45,496 bases of DNA from Dimorphilus gyrociliatus (taxonomy: Eukaryota > Annelida > Polychaeta > Dinophilidae). The position numbers were made by a program, and so were the translations under genes. Below the pieces are notes generated by a model. That model was not told the origin of the DNA. It did no database searches and saw only the letters and a list, made by a program, of their open reading frames with translations. Below are positions 8,548 through 19,840 of the stretch, piece after piece (within the stretch, counting starts at the first letter, position 1; each line of letters starts with the position of its first letter). The DNA lies in NCBI GenBank assembly GCA_904063045.1, contig CAJFCJ010000088.1, positions 1 to 45,496 of the forward strand. Direction: 5' to 3'.

Positions 8548-10728
8548 ATGGCAGAAGGAGGAAATGGAAACGCCACTGGGGCAGTTACAGACTCTAACCC
8601 TTCAACCCCAGCAACTCCAACAATTACAATTCAGCCAGCAGGAATGTCAGAAAGGCAACAAAGACTAATTGAAGACTATGATAGATTGGTGAGTGAAATG
8701 AAAAGAAATCGAATCACAATTCCAACAGATCATGGAGATGGAACACATCACCCAGCACAGAACCCAAATGTTGATATCACAACAGTAATTCAAGCATTAA
8801 GGGCTGCTTGGGACCGCCCTCAAAGAACTATTCTCAAGTTGTATGATGGAAGCAAGGAGTGTTCAAAATTCAAAGAAGACTTTAATCAGGCATGTTATGC
8901 TTATGGTTGGATAGGAGAAGATGTTGTGAAAGCAAATCTTTTAGATTATTTAACTGGTCCTGCAAAGGATTTGGTGTTGGCTCTGGATGGAGAGCCTACT
9001 GTGGAGGAAATATGGAAAGCCCTCCATGACGAATTTGATCTAGATCCTTTGGAGTATCAGGAGAAATTGCTTAACTTAAAGCAAATGAATGGCGAAAGTG
9101 TGGTTCAGTTTGTTAATAGAGCAAAGAAATTGATAAAGAGGTTTTCTCCACCTAGACCAATGGAACCACAATTGCTTGCAACTATGAAAGAAATAAAACT
9201 GATGGAAGTTTTACAAAGAGGATTACAACAGGATATTCTACATTTAGTGTACACCTTACATCCTAAATGTCAAACATTGGCAGAACTATATGAGGCTGCT
9301 AAGCAAGCAGAAACTTCATTAAAACTAACTCAAAGAAAACTGATCACAATGGTGTCAAAATTGGAAACTCAACAAAGAAAAGAGACCAAAAAGACCCAGG
9401 TAATCAGAAAAGATGCTTCTACAGAAACCCCAAATTTCTGGAATAGAAAGCATGTACCTGACAACAAAAATGCTACTAAAGAAAAGTTTTCAAGCCAAAA
9501 AGTCCAAAAGTATGCACCAACTACAACAAATAGGTATTATAAGAAAAATCAACCAGCAAAGACGATACTGAAAGAGGAACCTAAGCTACAAAAATTAGAA
9601 ACATTAGACAATGAAAGCATGTCAGAAAACGACGAAGTTCAAGATATTCTCTGTTTTTCAGATAGTGACGAATCCACTTGTCAGCTGTTACAAAGCAAAC
9701 AATCTGAGCGAAATGCTTCAACATTTATTGGACAATTTGAAACTAATACTGGTTTTAAGTTTGATGCCTTGATAGACTCTGGTAGTGACAGATCTTTCAT
9801 TTCAAAAAAGGTATTAAGACAAGTTCAAGGAAAAGCATCCTTCCCAGAACAAACTGTGAAAAATGCTAGAGATGCTTCAGGAAATAGCATCGAGATATGT
9901 GGAGAAATCATTCTCAGACTTTATTTTAATGAAAAGATTATTAAACAACGCTTTCTGATCAACAAAATCATTACACAACAATGTATTATTGGGTGTGACT
10001 TTCTACAACAAAATGGAGCTACCCTTGACTTTGGCAAGAGACAGATTATACTCCAGCCAGGTACAGAAAAGAATTACCCTGTTGGAACACAACACTTATC
10101 TTTCAAAGGGTTTTACCCAGTTCCTCTTATTATGAAAAAGAATGAGAGTCAAATACATACCCTTCAGACAACAATTGAACAAGAAAATCCCGAGATGAAG
10201 AACAAAGTTACCCAAATTCTGGCAAAATATAAAGAAACTATTGCAGAAGACAGATTTGATATTGGCAATCCAGAGGTACCACCCTTGGAAATAACTCTTG
10301 AACCAGGTTCAACACCATATAGACAAAGGCCATATAGAATGCCTCCTCAAAAACAAGAAGAATGTAAGCAACAGATAGCTGAATTGGTAAAAAGCAAAGT
10401 TATTCAACCAAGCAAGAGCAATTGGGCTTCACCAATTGTTTTCGTAAGAAAGAAGGAAGGTAGTCTACGAATGTGTGTAGATTATAGAAAACTAAACAAA
10501 ATGACAGTTAAAAACAAGTATCCACTGCCAAATCAAGATGATCTTTTTGACCATTTGGGAGGAGGAAATAAATTCTTTTCTACAATGGATTTGACAAGTG
10601 CATACCATCACATTAACATCAAGAAAGAAGATAGGTCTAAAACAGCATTTATTACACCTTTTGGCTTGTTTGAATTTATTAAGATGCCTTTTGGATTAAC
10701 CAATGCCCTCCTCATTTTAGTTATGTAA
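8548..10728 (+). CDS. Gag - protease 1 - reverse transcriptase (E2, broken in RT)
   Basis: Open upstream of 8548, but the first sensible ATG after the LTR and primer site is at 8548 (MAEGGNG). Gag is an alpha-helical Ty3-like capsid (about 8750-9330) followed by a basic region; I see no CCHC zinc knuckle. Protease 1 has a DSG triad (LIDSGSDRSFI, near 9775) and GCDFLQ near 9995. RT begins near 10260 and includes FVRKKEGSLRMCVDYRKLNK. The frame ends at 10728 because E2 has CCC where E3 has CCCC (about 10707). Otherwise it is nearly identical to E3. Confidence 0.92.
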   Translation: MAEGGNGNATGAVTDSNPSTPATPTITIQPAGMSERQQRLIEDYDRLVSEMKRNRITIPTDHGDGTHHPAQNPNVDITTVIQALRAAWDRPQRTILKLYDGSKECSKFKEDFNQACYAYGWIGEDVVKANLLDYLTGPAKDLVLALDGEPTVEEIWKALHDEFDLDPLEYQEKLLNLKQMNGESVVQFVNRAKKLIKRFSPPRPMEPQLLATMKEIKLMEVLQRGLQQDILHLVYTLHPKCQTLAELYEAAKQAETSLKLTQRKLITMVSKLETQQRKETKKTQVIRKDASTETPNFWNRKHVPDNKNATKEKFSSQKVQKYAPTTTNRYYKKNQPAKTILKEEPKLQKLETLDNESMSENDEVQDILCFSDSDESTCQLLQSKQSERNASTFIGQFETNTGFKFDALIDSGSDRSFISKKVLRQVQGKASFPEQTVKNARDASGNSIEICGEIILRLYFNEKIIKQRFLINKIITQQCIIGCDFLQQNGATLDFGKRQIILQPGTEKNYPVGTQHLSFKGFYPVPLIMKKNESQIHTLQTTIEQENPEMKNKVTQILAKYKETIAEDRFDIGNPEVPPLEITLEPGSTPYRQRPYRMPPQKQEECKQQIAELVKSKVIQPSKSNWASPIVFVRKKEGSLRMCVDYRKLNKMTVKNKYPLPNQDDLFDHLGGGNKFFSTMDLTSAYHHINIKKEDRSKTAFITPFGLFEFIKMPFGLTNALLILVM

Positions 10729-11608
10729 TGAATTCATTTGTGCTAAAGGATGTAAAGCATTTGTGCCTAAACTACCTTGATGACATAATAATATTTACCA
10801 AGTCGCTGGACCAACATTGGGAAGCATTGGAGACCATTCTTCAACAGATTCAAAAGTACAATTTTAAGATTAAACTAAGTAAATGTGTGTTTTTGAAAGA
10901 ACAAGTTCAATTCTTGGGACACATTGTATCAGAAAAGGGGATTGAAACAGATAGTCCAAGACAGATAAATTATATAATTTACAGCCACCAGTGTTTGCAA
11001 ATTCACTACTAAGCTTTGTTGCATTTTGTGGCTATTACAGAAATTTATACAAGATTTTGCAAGAGTAGCTAAACCTCTGTATATGTTAATGAAACTACAT
11101 GGGAAAAAGGATAAATTGCAATGGACTGAGGAAGCCAAGCAATCATTTTTCAAGTTGAGAGATGCAGTAGTTAACCCTCCTGTATTACAACTACCTGATT
11201 TTGCTAAAGATTTTCAACTTAACAACAGATGCATCGAATGTAGCTGTAGGAGGAGTTCTTGAACAAGTTTATGTAGATGAAATGGGAAGAAAACAATGAA
11301 ACCCATTGCCTACGCTTCAAAACAATTCAACAATAATCAAATGAAATATGCAGCCTATCAAAAGGAAGCATTTGGGTTTACTGGGTTGTAAAGAAATTTT
11401 TACATTACCTTCCAAGACAAGCCATTCTTTTTATATACTGACCATCAGAGTCTAGTACAAACATTTAAGCAAAACAAATTGAATGTCAGCACAGCAAAAT
11501 GGGTCATGGCTTTAATGGATTTAAAATTTACAATTAACTATGTGACAGGACGAAAAAATAGAGCAGATGCATTAACAAGATTAGAAGATATACACCCCCA
11601 AGGAAAGT
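10728..11608 (+). pseudogene. RT thumb and RNase H of E2, several frameshifts
   Basis: The YLDD catalytic motif of RT lies at about 10771 in a 94-codon frame. Later pieces carry RNase H motifs (TDAS-like near 11228, YTDHQSL near 11436, NRADALTR near 11557) in different frames. Compared with E3, single bases are missing or added near 10952, 11041, 11213 and 11280. A TAA within EAFGFTGL, in RNase H, is shared with E3. Confidence 0.85.
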
Positions 11609-13105
11609 AACATTTGAAGAGCTAATTCATGGAAAGATCAAAAAGGAGAATTCTCCCTCTATTTCAGTTAAAATGGAAACAGTATGAACATACACCAGAG
11701 TTAACTTTTGTAGCTACCAGTGATAACAGTGAAGAAAATTGATTTGTCTTCTGTTGACTTACAGTCAGAGCAAGAAAAAGATGTGAATTTAAAATCAATT
11801 AAAGAATATTTAACATTGGATGGTCAGCTACCTATTCCTTATTTTGGAACTTTTACACCTTTCATAATGGAGATGTTTGTTCACAAGGAAATGATCTGGA
11901 TTATCCTTGAAGAAAGAAACATTCTGGTTTTACCTGACCATTTGATGCTAACTCTGCTCCCTAAATTCCATAAAAATAAAATTCACAATCACCATGGACC
12001 CAGAATGACATTACAAATAATTACAAAGACCTTTTGGCACCCAAAATTAAAGATTATGATGAGAATTCAATAAAGGATTGCACTTTGTGTGAACAAATGA
12101 ATGGTAGGAGTAGAGTATACCCTTTGGTAGAAACCTTTCACCCTGCATCACCAATGGAGTTGGTAGCCATGGATATAATGGGACCCTTACCCATGGTGTA
12201 AGTCATACAGATTCATACTTGTGATAGTGGATCATTTCAGTAGATACACAGTTTTATATGCACTCAAACAGCAAACCAGTAAAGAAATTGCAAACCTTCT
12301 TTTCAACAGATTTTTCCCATTTTTNATTTATATGCACTCAAACAGCAAACCAGTAAAGAAATTGCAAACCTTCTTTTCAACAGATTTTTCCCATTTTGGA
12401 ATTCCAAAACAAATGTTGACAGATCAAGGAAGAAACTTTGTTGGTAAAGCTTTTAAAGAGTTTATGAAGGTATTAGGTATTGAGAAAATCCAAACAACAG
12501 CTTATAGAAGCCAGAGCAATGGACTAGTTGAACGAAGAAATAAGAAGTGAGGAAGGAAATCAATAAATTAGTGGTGGAAGAAAATCAGCATACTGGGTTG
12601 CAAACCTACCCTTGATTCAAGCATTTTGAATCAATCACCTGTAGGAAGTACAAGACTACACCCAGGACTTCTTTTTGGCACCAGCACAAGAACACTGATG
12701 ATGTAACAATGCATACTACCTCTCCTGAACAAATGTACTATTTGTATTCAATCATCAGCAGCAATTAGTACAGTTAAGAGCTACAGCCTTCTGTAAATCC
12801 ATCATGGCAAAGAACAATATAGGGAAAGAAGAATAGAAATCTCAATTTCCAAAATATTTTGAGGTTGATGATGAAGTATTCTTAAGAAATGATGCTGCAA
12901 GATTGCAATAAAAAAATCCCTTCTTTAAAATGTTAGGCCATACCGAATAACAAAAGTCAATCATCAAAAGTGGATATATGAAATACAATGGATGATAATA
13001 CATGCAAGTTGGTACATGGTAGCAGATTAAGACTAGCCAATGAATTAATAAGTTGGAAACAGGGAAAGAAGCAACAACATCTTTCACCTTGTGGAGAAGG
13101 AAATA
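11609..13105 (+). pseudogene. integrase of E2, frameshifted and with an assembly join
   Basis: Same integrase as E1 261-1496. It is in frame from about 11720 to 12073 and then broken by several one-base differences (for example near 12060, 12197 and 12542). At 12325 a single N separates two copies of a ~71-bp segment (12253-12323 and 12327-12397) that is single in E1 and E3. The DDE motifs can still be recognised (LTDQGRNF, NGLVERRN). Confidence 0.85.
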
Positions 13106-13909
13106 AACACCTCCAATATCTTTCTCAGGTAGAAGGAAGAAATGACTTCCAATTCCGTTTGAAGAATCAAAAAGGCCAAGAAGTCATTGCCCTGTGTGAC
13201 ACAGGAGCATTGAGATCCTTTATTACTGAAAAGAAATCAAGTTAATGGATGTTACAATTATGGATAAAGAACAATTGGCTTACCAATTATAACTTCAGCT
13301 GATGGGAAAGCTTTAAAGCAAAAAGGAAGCGTAAAGCTGAATATCCAATTTGCTGGAGAAAGTATGGAACAAGAATTTATAGTTATGGAAATCTAGACAT
13401 AGCAATAATACTTGGTTGTGATTTCCTACAAACTGTGGGAGCAAACCTCAATTTTGAAGCTAAACAGTGTTCTCTCAAATTTGATAGAAGGAAAGGGAAC
13501 TGGCTGAAAGAATAAGGCAACCTCAACTAAACAAAGTCACTATAGCCATGATGGGACAGCATGACTCTTCATCAGAAAGTTCAGATAGTGATGACTCAGA
13601 GATGGAAGTTACTAATTCTGATACTGGTTATGACACAAGCAATACTTTCAAAACAGACAGTAATTACAGTCTCAATGAACCTTCAAGCTCATCTGAAAGT
13701 GATGACACAGAAACAAATAATGAACTGGATCAAAATACAGATTCAGAGGCAAACATTATCTCTGATAGAGAAGATGAAATACCTAGTTCAGACGATGAGT
13801 CAATAATTATTGAAAGCGAAATTATTGATATAACCCATTCGGATAATGAGTCAATAATTATTGAAGGTGAAATTATTGACATAACCCATTCAGATAATGA
13901 GTCCTCATA
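13106..13909 (+). pseudogene. second protease domain and acidic linker of E2, frameshifted
   Basis: Corresponds to E1 1500-2310. The DTG of the second retropepsin is intact (CDTGALRSFITEK, near 13198), but one-base losses follow near 13232, 13269 and 13390. The acidic Ser/Asp-rich linker with the 17-residue repeats is open at 13548-13910. It ends where E2 reads gagtcctcat against gagtccctcat in E1. Confidence 0.8.
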
Positions 13910-16549
13910 GTGGTAGATTCATCCCAAGATGAGAAAGAAAATACAAGTGACACAGACAATGAGTCAGTCATATTTTTAGATGAGACTAAAATCATCTCTG
14001 AACAATTAGATTCCCAACAAGAAGTGGAACCACAATATATAGAGTTAGAAGATGGAATAACTATCAGAGTGGAACAACAACACAAAATTTTCAACCATTC
14101 AACTATAGCCAACACAGGAAGAGCTAACATGAAACAGATGTTGTGGCTTCCACTAGTGATGACTGTAATGGTGATCTGTGGCTGCATCCACTCAATAACA
14201 GTCCCAAAACCATCCTACCAAGGTGCCCATGTTACAAGTGCAAACATTACCTTAACATTTAAACCACCATTATACTTTTGTTCTAACCAACTACCAAGCC
14301 AGGCATTTGATCTAGCAGATGAGCCAACTTGTAATATAGAATCACAAGAAACCAAGACAATTACAGCTGATATCTATGAATTGAACTTGGAAGAAATTGA
14401 AACAAGAGCAGTAAAATGTCAAGTGTATCTAAGAACTAATTTTTACACTTACTATTTCTTTGGAGCAAAGAAGAGGAGGATTGTTAACTCAGTTATCAAA
14501 GTAACTCATGATCAATGCAGACAGATGATAAAAGACAAACGATCTTTTCAAGGAAAACCTTTAATGGTGAAAAGAAACACTTGGATCCACCAAGATCAGT
14601 TTCCTGCTGCCTACACATGGCCAACAACGACCAAGGTGCTGGAATACACCACAATTATCCAGTTTGGCAAAGCATATTGGCAACCTCCTAATATGAAAAT
14701 TACAACTAATCTGGACTACCTGGAAGATTGTTTACCAGGGCAGTCCTATTGTGAAACAGAAGAGGCAATTATTGTCTTTAGGAACCTCAAGAATAATTAC
14801 ACACTTGGGCAACAATCACCATGGATAAAAATTAGCAACAGAATTAGTTGTATCAAATTTGCTGGTCACTATTCTTGTCCAGGGTATTCTATTCTGGACA
14901 TCCCTTATCAAGATAAGTTTATTGATGGAATTGGTGGTCCTGGAACAAAAGTACTAGTACCACTGGAGGAACAGAGTTTAATACAGGAAACAAGCAAGGA
15001 ACACCTATACAATTTGCTACAATATCAGAAGATTGGCAAAAATGAAGAAAAACGACTATTAAACTATCCCAATAAAGTTAAAGAACAAATTATACTATAC
15101 AAGCGAAACAACCCCTTACCAAGTCTTAACCAATGGTACAGAGAAACAAACACAAAGTATAAACTAATGAGAAATAAAGGCACACTCAAGGAAGTTGTGA
15201 TATATCATCTACAACAACCCATTAGTCCATCTTACTGGGAGCTGGATAACTATTATATCCAAGAAATGCTGCAAGCAGTCAATTGGACAAGGGCAACAAG
15301 ACAATCTGTGACGATTTCAAAATATGTATACAGTGAGAAAAGAATCAAAAAGAAGGTATTACCAACATTGGGCATATGGTATAAAGGACCACCAGCCAGA
15401 GAATTTAAGATTACCTATGAAGGAATTTATTTTACTCTACACATGAGAATGGCTAAAAAGCAGATGAAGAAGGAAGCAAAACTGAAACATAAGATAAGTA
15501 AAAACCCATACCACAAATTCCCATTGGAAATGAGAGAAGCTGCCCAAACATCTACCTTACTACATGGTATTGATTCAAATTTTAAGAATTTAAAAAAGTT
15601 TACCCAACAGCTGTCAAGTCTTCTCTGCAATCAATTTGTTCAAAGAAGCAGAATGATGGCATTACTAGCAAATTTGGATCCTCAATTGACCACAGTGTTA
15701 ACAAATGAGTTGGGAATGCACAGTAGTCAGATGGGAGAATTAGCTATAATTAAACAATGTTCACCAATAGCCTCAACAGAAGTAGTTTGTGACTTAAGCA
15801 TGATAAAAAAGAATAACAAATGTTCTCAATTTTTACTTGTCACCATGAACAACCTGCTTTTCCAAGTAGAACCAGTTACTCATGTTTTACAGCAAGTCAA
15901 TCCTGAAGAGATTACCTATAATGAGTGTAAGTCTAACAAGTTATTCTACAAAACAACTCACAACCCATTAAATCCTATAAGAAACCAACCAATGAAAGAC
16001 AAAACGTATGTGTATTATTCAGAAAGAGGATGCAGATTTCACACTGTGTCTGCAAAATCCATGCAGTTACATATCCACAATCACCTTTCTGAACCAAAAA
16101 TTGAAATTGCCAGATTAGCTGATCTACTCCACCATGGGGTAAAGAAGGATATTGCATACCAGCACTCAAAAATTAAGCAAGTTATCAGTTCACTGGAACA
16201 GAAGCAGGCAAGGTATGATAACATGGTCACTGTTGCAGAGAAAAATGGCATTGTACCCAATTTATCTGGAATTAAAAAGTTTTTCCATAGTTGGTACTAT
16301 AAACCTGGGAAAACACTTTATGTTATCATACGAAATATTTGTTTGAGTATTGTAGTGTCAATGGTATGTATCATCATTTTCAACTATATTATTGGAAGAA
16401 GAAAACAAAGAGAAGAAATTGCTACCCCAAGTGAGAGCACAGATAACTCTCCTGAAAACCCAAAACTAATGAAACAAAGTTGTAGCTTTAGTCAACATCA
16501 AACTAATGAAGAAGAACAACCACCTGTAATTCTCATTAAATCAAGATGA
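13910..16549 (+). CDS. envelope-like glycoprotein of E2
   Basis: 879 codons, intact and nearly identical to E1 from the end of the acidic linker onward. A Met at 14129 begins the hydrophobic, signal-like segment. The Cys-containing ectodomain and the C-terminal transmembrane segment (near 16340-16395) with charged tail are as in E1. The nominal start at 13910 is GTG and only marks where the frame reopens after the break at 13904; a true independent start would more likely be the ATG at 14129. Confidence 0.88.
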   Translation: MVDSSQDEKENTSDTDNESVIFLDETKIISEQLDSQQEVEPQYIELEDGITIRVEQQHKIFNHSTIANTGRANMKQMLWLPLVMTVMVICGCIHSITVPKPSYQGAHVTSANITLTFKPPLYFCSNQLPSQAFDLADEPTCNIESQETKTITADIYELNLEEIETRAVKCQVYLRTNFYTYYFFGAKKRRIVNSVIKVTHDQCRQMIKDKRSFQGKPLMVKRNTWIHQDQFPAAYTWPTTTKVLEYTTIIQFGKAYWQPPNMKITTNLDYLEDCLPGQSYCETEEAIIVFRNLKNNYTLGQQSPWIKISNRISCIKFAGHYSCPGYSILDIPYQDKFIDGIGGPGTKVLVPLEEQSLIQETSKEHLYNLLQYQKIGKNEEKRLLNYPNKVKEQIILYKRNNPLPSLNQWYRETNTKYKLMRNKGTLKEVVIYHLQQPISPSYWELDNYYIQEMLQAVNWTRATRQSVTISKYVYSEKRIKKKVLPTLGIWYKGPPAREFKITYEGIYFTLHMRMAKKQMKKEAKLKHKISKNPYHKFPLEMREAAQTSTLLHGIDSNFKNLKKFTQQLSSLLCNQFVQRSRMMALLANLDPQLTTVLTNELGMHSSQMGELAIIKQCSPIASTEVVCDLSMIKKNNKCSQFLLVTMNNLLFQVEPVTHVLQQVNPEEITYNECKSNKLFYKTTHNPLNPIRNQPMKDKTYVYYSERGCRFHTVSAKSMQLHIHNHLSEPKIEIARLADLLHHGVKKDIAYQHSKIKQVISSLEQKQARYDNMVTVAEKNGIVPNLSGIKKFFHSWYYKPGKTLYVIIRNICLSIVVSMVCIIIFNYIIGRRKQREEIATPSESTDNSPENPKLMKQSCSFSQHQTNEEEQPPVILIKSR

Positions 16550-16565
16550 AGGGACTCATCTTCAC

Positions 16566-16579
16566 AAAGAAGGGGGAAG
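16566..16579 (+). promoter_or_regulatory. polypurine tract of E2
   Basis: AAAGAAGGGGGAAG lies one base before the 3' LTR, as in E1. Confidence 0.9.
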
Positions 16580-16580
16580 T

Positions 16581-17215
16581 TGTACAACTTTGGTTATATT
16601 TTACATGCTTGAACTCTATTATTTTATGCAACATATACATGTACATCTTAAAACCTACGCAAGAAAATGCTATAACATTGGCCAAACATAAGTCTGATTA
16701 GTCAGCTTGAAGGTTCATCTTTAATTACCAATAAAGGTTTGGCCAAGTTATAATTTAATTAACTTGCCTAGGGTGTGGCCAAGTTATAATTCAATTAACC
16801 TTCCTAAATGTTGAACCTTGTAACATCCTGTTACTAAAGATAAATATGAACTACACATTTCGGCAACTGTAAAGTGATGATTGGATGTCAGAGACAAACC
16901 TCAAAGTATATAAATCCTCATTATTCTCATTTGGCATGCAGCTTCCATCTGGACCCAAGGACCTGGGAAAATCATCTGGAAACAACCTCCACTGGAACCT
17001 TCCATCTACTCCTCAACATTGGAAGACAGTTTGGTAATTTGGCAACCTGCTATTACAAACTATCTACTCTGCTATTGAACTCTCATATTGTTACTTGCTT
17101 AAGTATTATTATTGCGAATAAACCATTTTAATTTAAACATTTGTTTAAAGGTTCGAGTAGAACCAGTATTGTTATAACTTGCAAACGCATAGATTTTGCC
17201 AGCAAGAGCAGTACA
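16581..17215 (+). repeat. 3' LTR of E2 (635 bp)
   Basis: I see no differences from the E3 5' LTR and one from the E2 5' LTR. It is followed by AGAGCTTTTTC, which does not match the sequence before the 5' LTR. Confidence 0.95.
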
Positions 17216-17245
17216 AGAGCTTTTTCAAATGTTTATATTACATAC

Positions 17246-17850
17246 ATCCATTATTGAATTTTTGAGGTTTTTTTATCCATTTAAATTTACTGTTTTCTGC
17301 AGTACTTCCTGGATTGTTCAATTTCAAATTACACATATTTTCATCCATATTAAAATTACAGTAGAGAAAAGACTTTGATGGTTTTATCATAAATGGAAAA
17401 TATCTTTTATAAAATGAAGAAAATATTGTTTTGCATAGATATTCATTTGTTAAATTTAATTGATTGTTTGAAAGTAGTTCTTCAACATACCAAACATCTT
17501 TTACAGTTAAATCAACAATTTTCATATTTAAATAGTCAAATTTCAAAACTGGATCAGTTAATGATTTATCTATAAATTGTTCCACATCCACAACTTTGAA
17601 ATGTTTTCCTTTATGTGGTTGACTATTGATGCTAATGAAATATTGAACAATGATACTTCCAGGAGTAAATTTGAAATTATCAATAGATTGAATTTCACTA
17701 TTCTTTTCCTCAGTCCATAATCTAAATAGATTGTAGATAAAAAACTGATATCATTCTTGTAAAGATTAAAAGTATCCAAGTGATTATTTGATAATTCGGA
17801 AGAAAATTGTTGATTAATTATCATTTCCATTGCAATGATGATAAATTTAC
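17246..17850 (-). CDS. SEA-like and MAM-like extracellular protein fragment
   Basis: One exon bounded by an acceptor (AG at 17852-17851) and a donor (GTATGT at 17245-17240). The first half has a SEA-like core (FTPGSIIVQYFISI), the second a MAM-like start (LYCNFNMDENMCNL and KFKWIKK). SEA and MAM modules belong to cell-surface or secreted adhesion proteins. The frame changes once, near 17730; the exon is 605 nt, and one extra base in a T run would make it 606 and phase-1 on both sides, so an assembly error is likely. The flanking exons are not found; the E2 LTR begins 30 bp beyond the donor. Confidence 0.6.
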
Positions 17851-18484
17851 CTAAAAAATTATGGCATTTGTAAGATAAAAAAAAACTAATGGAAAAATGT
17901 TTAGAAAATTTATTACCATTCTTTGTTTTATTCTGTTCATCTAAATTATTGTCTTGATTTTATAGTGAGCAAGGAAAGAATTTTAACCATTAATTAAAAG
18001 TAGGCCTATAAAAATGTACAGTGTCCATTCATTTGTGTAGTTTAAATTTTTGTAAAAAAAGATTAACACTATTTATAGGCCAGTCTTTTCACAGCAAACA
18101 ACTAAATGCTTATGGATAAGATTTCTGTTCAGTACAATACTCTTTTTTTCAATATTTCTTTATTTAAATATAATACATCTATTACAGTTGTATTGAAAAA
18201 TTGAATAAATATTCAATGGTTATTTTATTAGGGGAATTTACCTTTTAACCTGAGCATTATACAATTTTAAACAGATATATTAATAATTTTGTTAGAAAGT
18301 TGCTTTTAATTGGCAATTTGATCGAGTAAACCCTATTTCTTTTTAATTCATAGAAAATTTAACAAAAGCCATAAGTCATACACATTTACATTGGTAGATA
18401 AAAGTTTTCTATATACATATATGCAGTCTATAGGGGGAAAAATTCAGACTGATTAGTCACATTTTACAGACACATTCTGTTTTT
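17851..18484. other. intergenic or intronic AT-rich stretch
   Basis: No gene seen. It contains one copy (18211-18276) of a short duplicated segment that also occurs at 19841-19913, described separately. Confidence 0.5.
18211..18276. repeat. duplicated segment, copy 1
   Basis: It begins attcaatggtta and includes aggggaatttaccttttaac and attatacaattt, matching 19841-19913 with small differences. On the minus strand both copies preserve AAAAG followed by GTAAATTCCCC, which looks like an exon end with a splice donor. Confidence 0.7.
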
Positions 18485-19185
18485 TTAAAACAAATATTTA
18501 ATTATTGCCATTAAAATAAAAAGCATAGTGATTTCAGTAGATTGTTTAGCTGCTCCACTAGGTTCTTCATTGAATCCTTTATTGTTTCCCCCATTAGACC
18601 CTCCATTGTTTCCTCCATTGGATCCTCCATTGTTTCCGCCATTCGACCCTCCATTGTTTCCTCCATTGGATCCTCCATTGTTTCCCCCATTCGACCCACC
18701 ATTGTTTCCTCCAGTTGATCCTCCATTACTTCCAGTGTCTTTTTTACCTAAAAAAATTGTTTAAAATAAGTTATAAAGTAAGAAAAATAAATTGTTAGGT
18801 AAAATCTTACATTGAATATTCTCCAAAGTTTGTTTCATGCTACCTCTGTAAGCACCACACCTTTGTAATTTATCTTTATATTGTTTCATAAAACTGCATG
18901 ATATTATATCATTTTGTCCATTGAGCTCTGCTAATGTTCTTTGACAATCTTGAAAAAAGGGACAAACCAAAAATAAATATTATAGTTTATCTTCTAAAGA
19001 TAAAAATCAAAACAGAGATTAGAAAGACTATATACCTGTACTACATATGTCATCTTTTATTCCTTTTGCTGTATCAAAGCCAAAAACTATGCATTGACTA
19101 GTAATACTACTTAAACAATCAACAAACATATCATAATCTCGGCAATGTTTTTCAGCACTGTATAATTTATCTAGATCTTCAATAT
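18485..19185 (-). CDS. small Cys-rich protein with GGSNGGNN repeats and probable GPI-anchor tail
   Basis: Three exons, 19185-19036, 18948-18811 and 18747-18485, join in frame with GT-AG introns, all in phase 1. The first two encode a Cys-rich helical region (KHCRDYDMFVDCL, CQRTLAEL, SCSFMKQYKDKLQRC). The last encodes an eight-residue repeat, GGSNGGNN, in about six copies. It then ends GAAKQSTEITMLFILMAIIK plus YLF, a small-residue site followed by a hydrophobic end, as in GPI-anchored proteins. The first exon (signal peptide) was not found upstream. I do not recognise the family. Confidence 0.65.
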
Positions 19186-19840
19186 CTGAATTGCAGGTGA
19201 GAATGTGTTAAAACATAAAGCTCATATTATTTTACTACTATAGCTAAAAACAAAACATCTACAATATCACAATCATACCAAGCCAAAATTATCTGCAATG
19301 CTTGTATAAGATATTGTTTACTCTATTTCTGAGCCTTTGGAATATTTTACTTTGAATTACAAAATTTTTCATTAAATTTTATTTTAACTTTTATCATTTC
19401 TCTCATACCATTCTGTCACTTACTTTGGGCTCTGTTTCTGTTGCTTGAGTCTGGACCAGGTGTTCACTATTACTTTACTTGTGATGTGATATCAAGTCAT
19501 GCTGACCAGCTGGCTAATAGAGATTATAAAATGTTTGATGTCAACTGACATCCTTATAAAAATAGGCCTATTATATTTGTTAGTATAATTACTACAAAAC
19601 AAAAATAACAAAATTTTCAGTAAAAGTATATATTTTATATAATAAGACAGCAAAAGTTGTATAATAATCACAAAAACTATCTTATACATGTTCCATAGGA
19701 GAGATGGAAACCATTTGTTTTTTAAAAAAGAAAGCATAAAATAGAATGATTGGAAATGCATTCATGCAAAATACATAGTATAATAAATCTTCATAATTTT
19801 CACATCCACAACTGTAATAATTTTAAAAAATCAACCTTGA

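Larger units (their letters stand above)
7853..17215 (+). mobile_element. LTR retrotransposon copy E2, complete with both LTRs
   Basis: 9363 bp: 5' LTR, primer-binding site, gag-PR-RT-RNase H, integrase, second protease-Env ORF, polypurine tract, 3' LTR. By eye its LTRs differ at one position (ggaaccatcc versus ggaaccttcc), which implies a young element. Between about 10700 and 13910 it has many one-base losses or gains relative to E1 and E3, and a single-N join at 12325. The flanks GGTAC and AGAGC do not form a target-site duplication. Confidence 0.95.

Noticed and set aside
12253-12397. Tandem duplication inside E2 integrase as a real structural variant.
   Set aside because: The copies are separated by a single N and the segment is single in E1 and E3, so it is best read as an unmerged assembly overlap.
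19492-19761. Minus-strand 89-codon hydrophobic ORF as a signal-peptide exon for the Cys-rich gene.
   Set aside because: Low-complexity AT-rich translation; no donor found that gives an in-frame phase-1 join to 19185.
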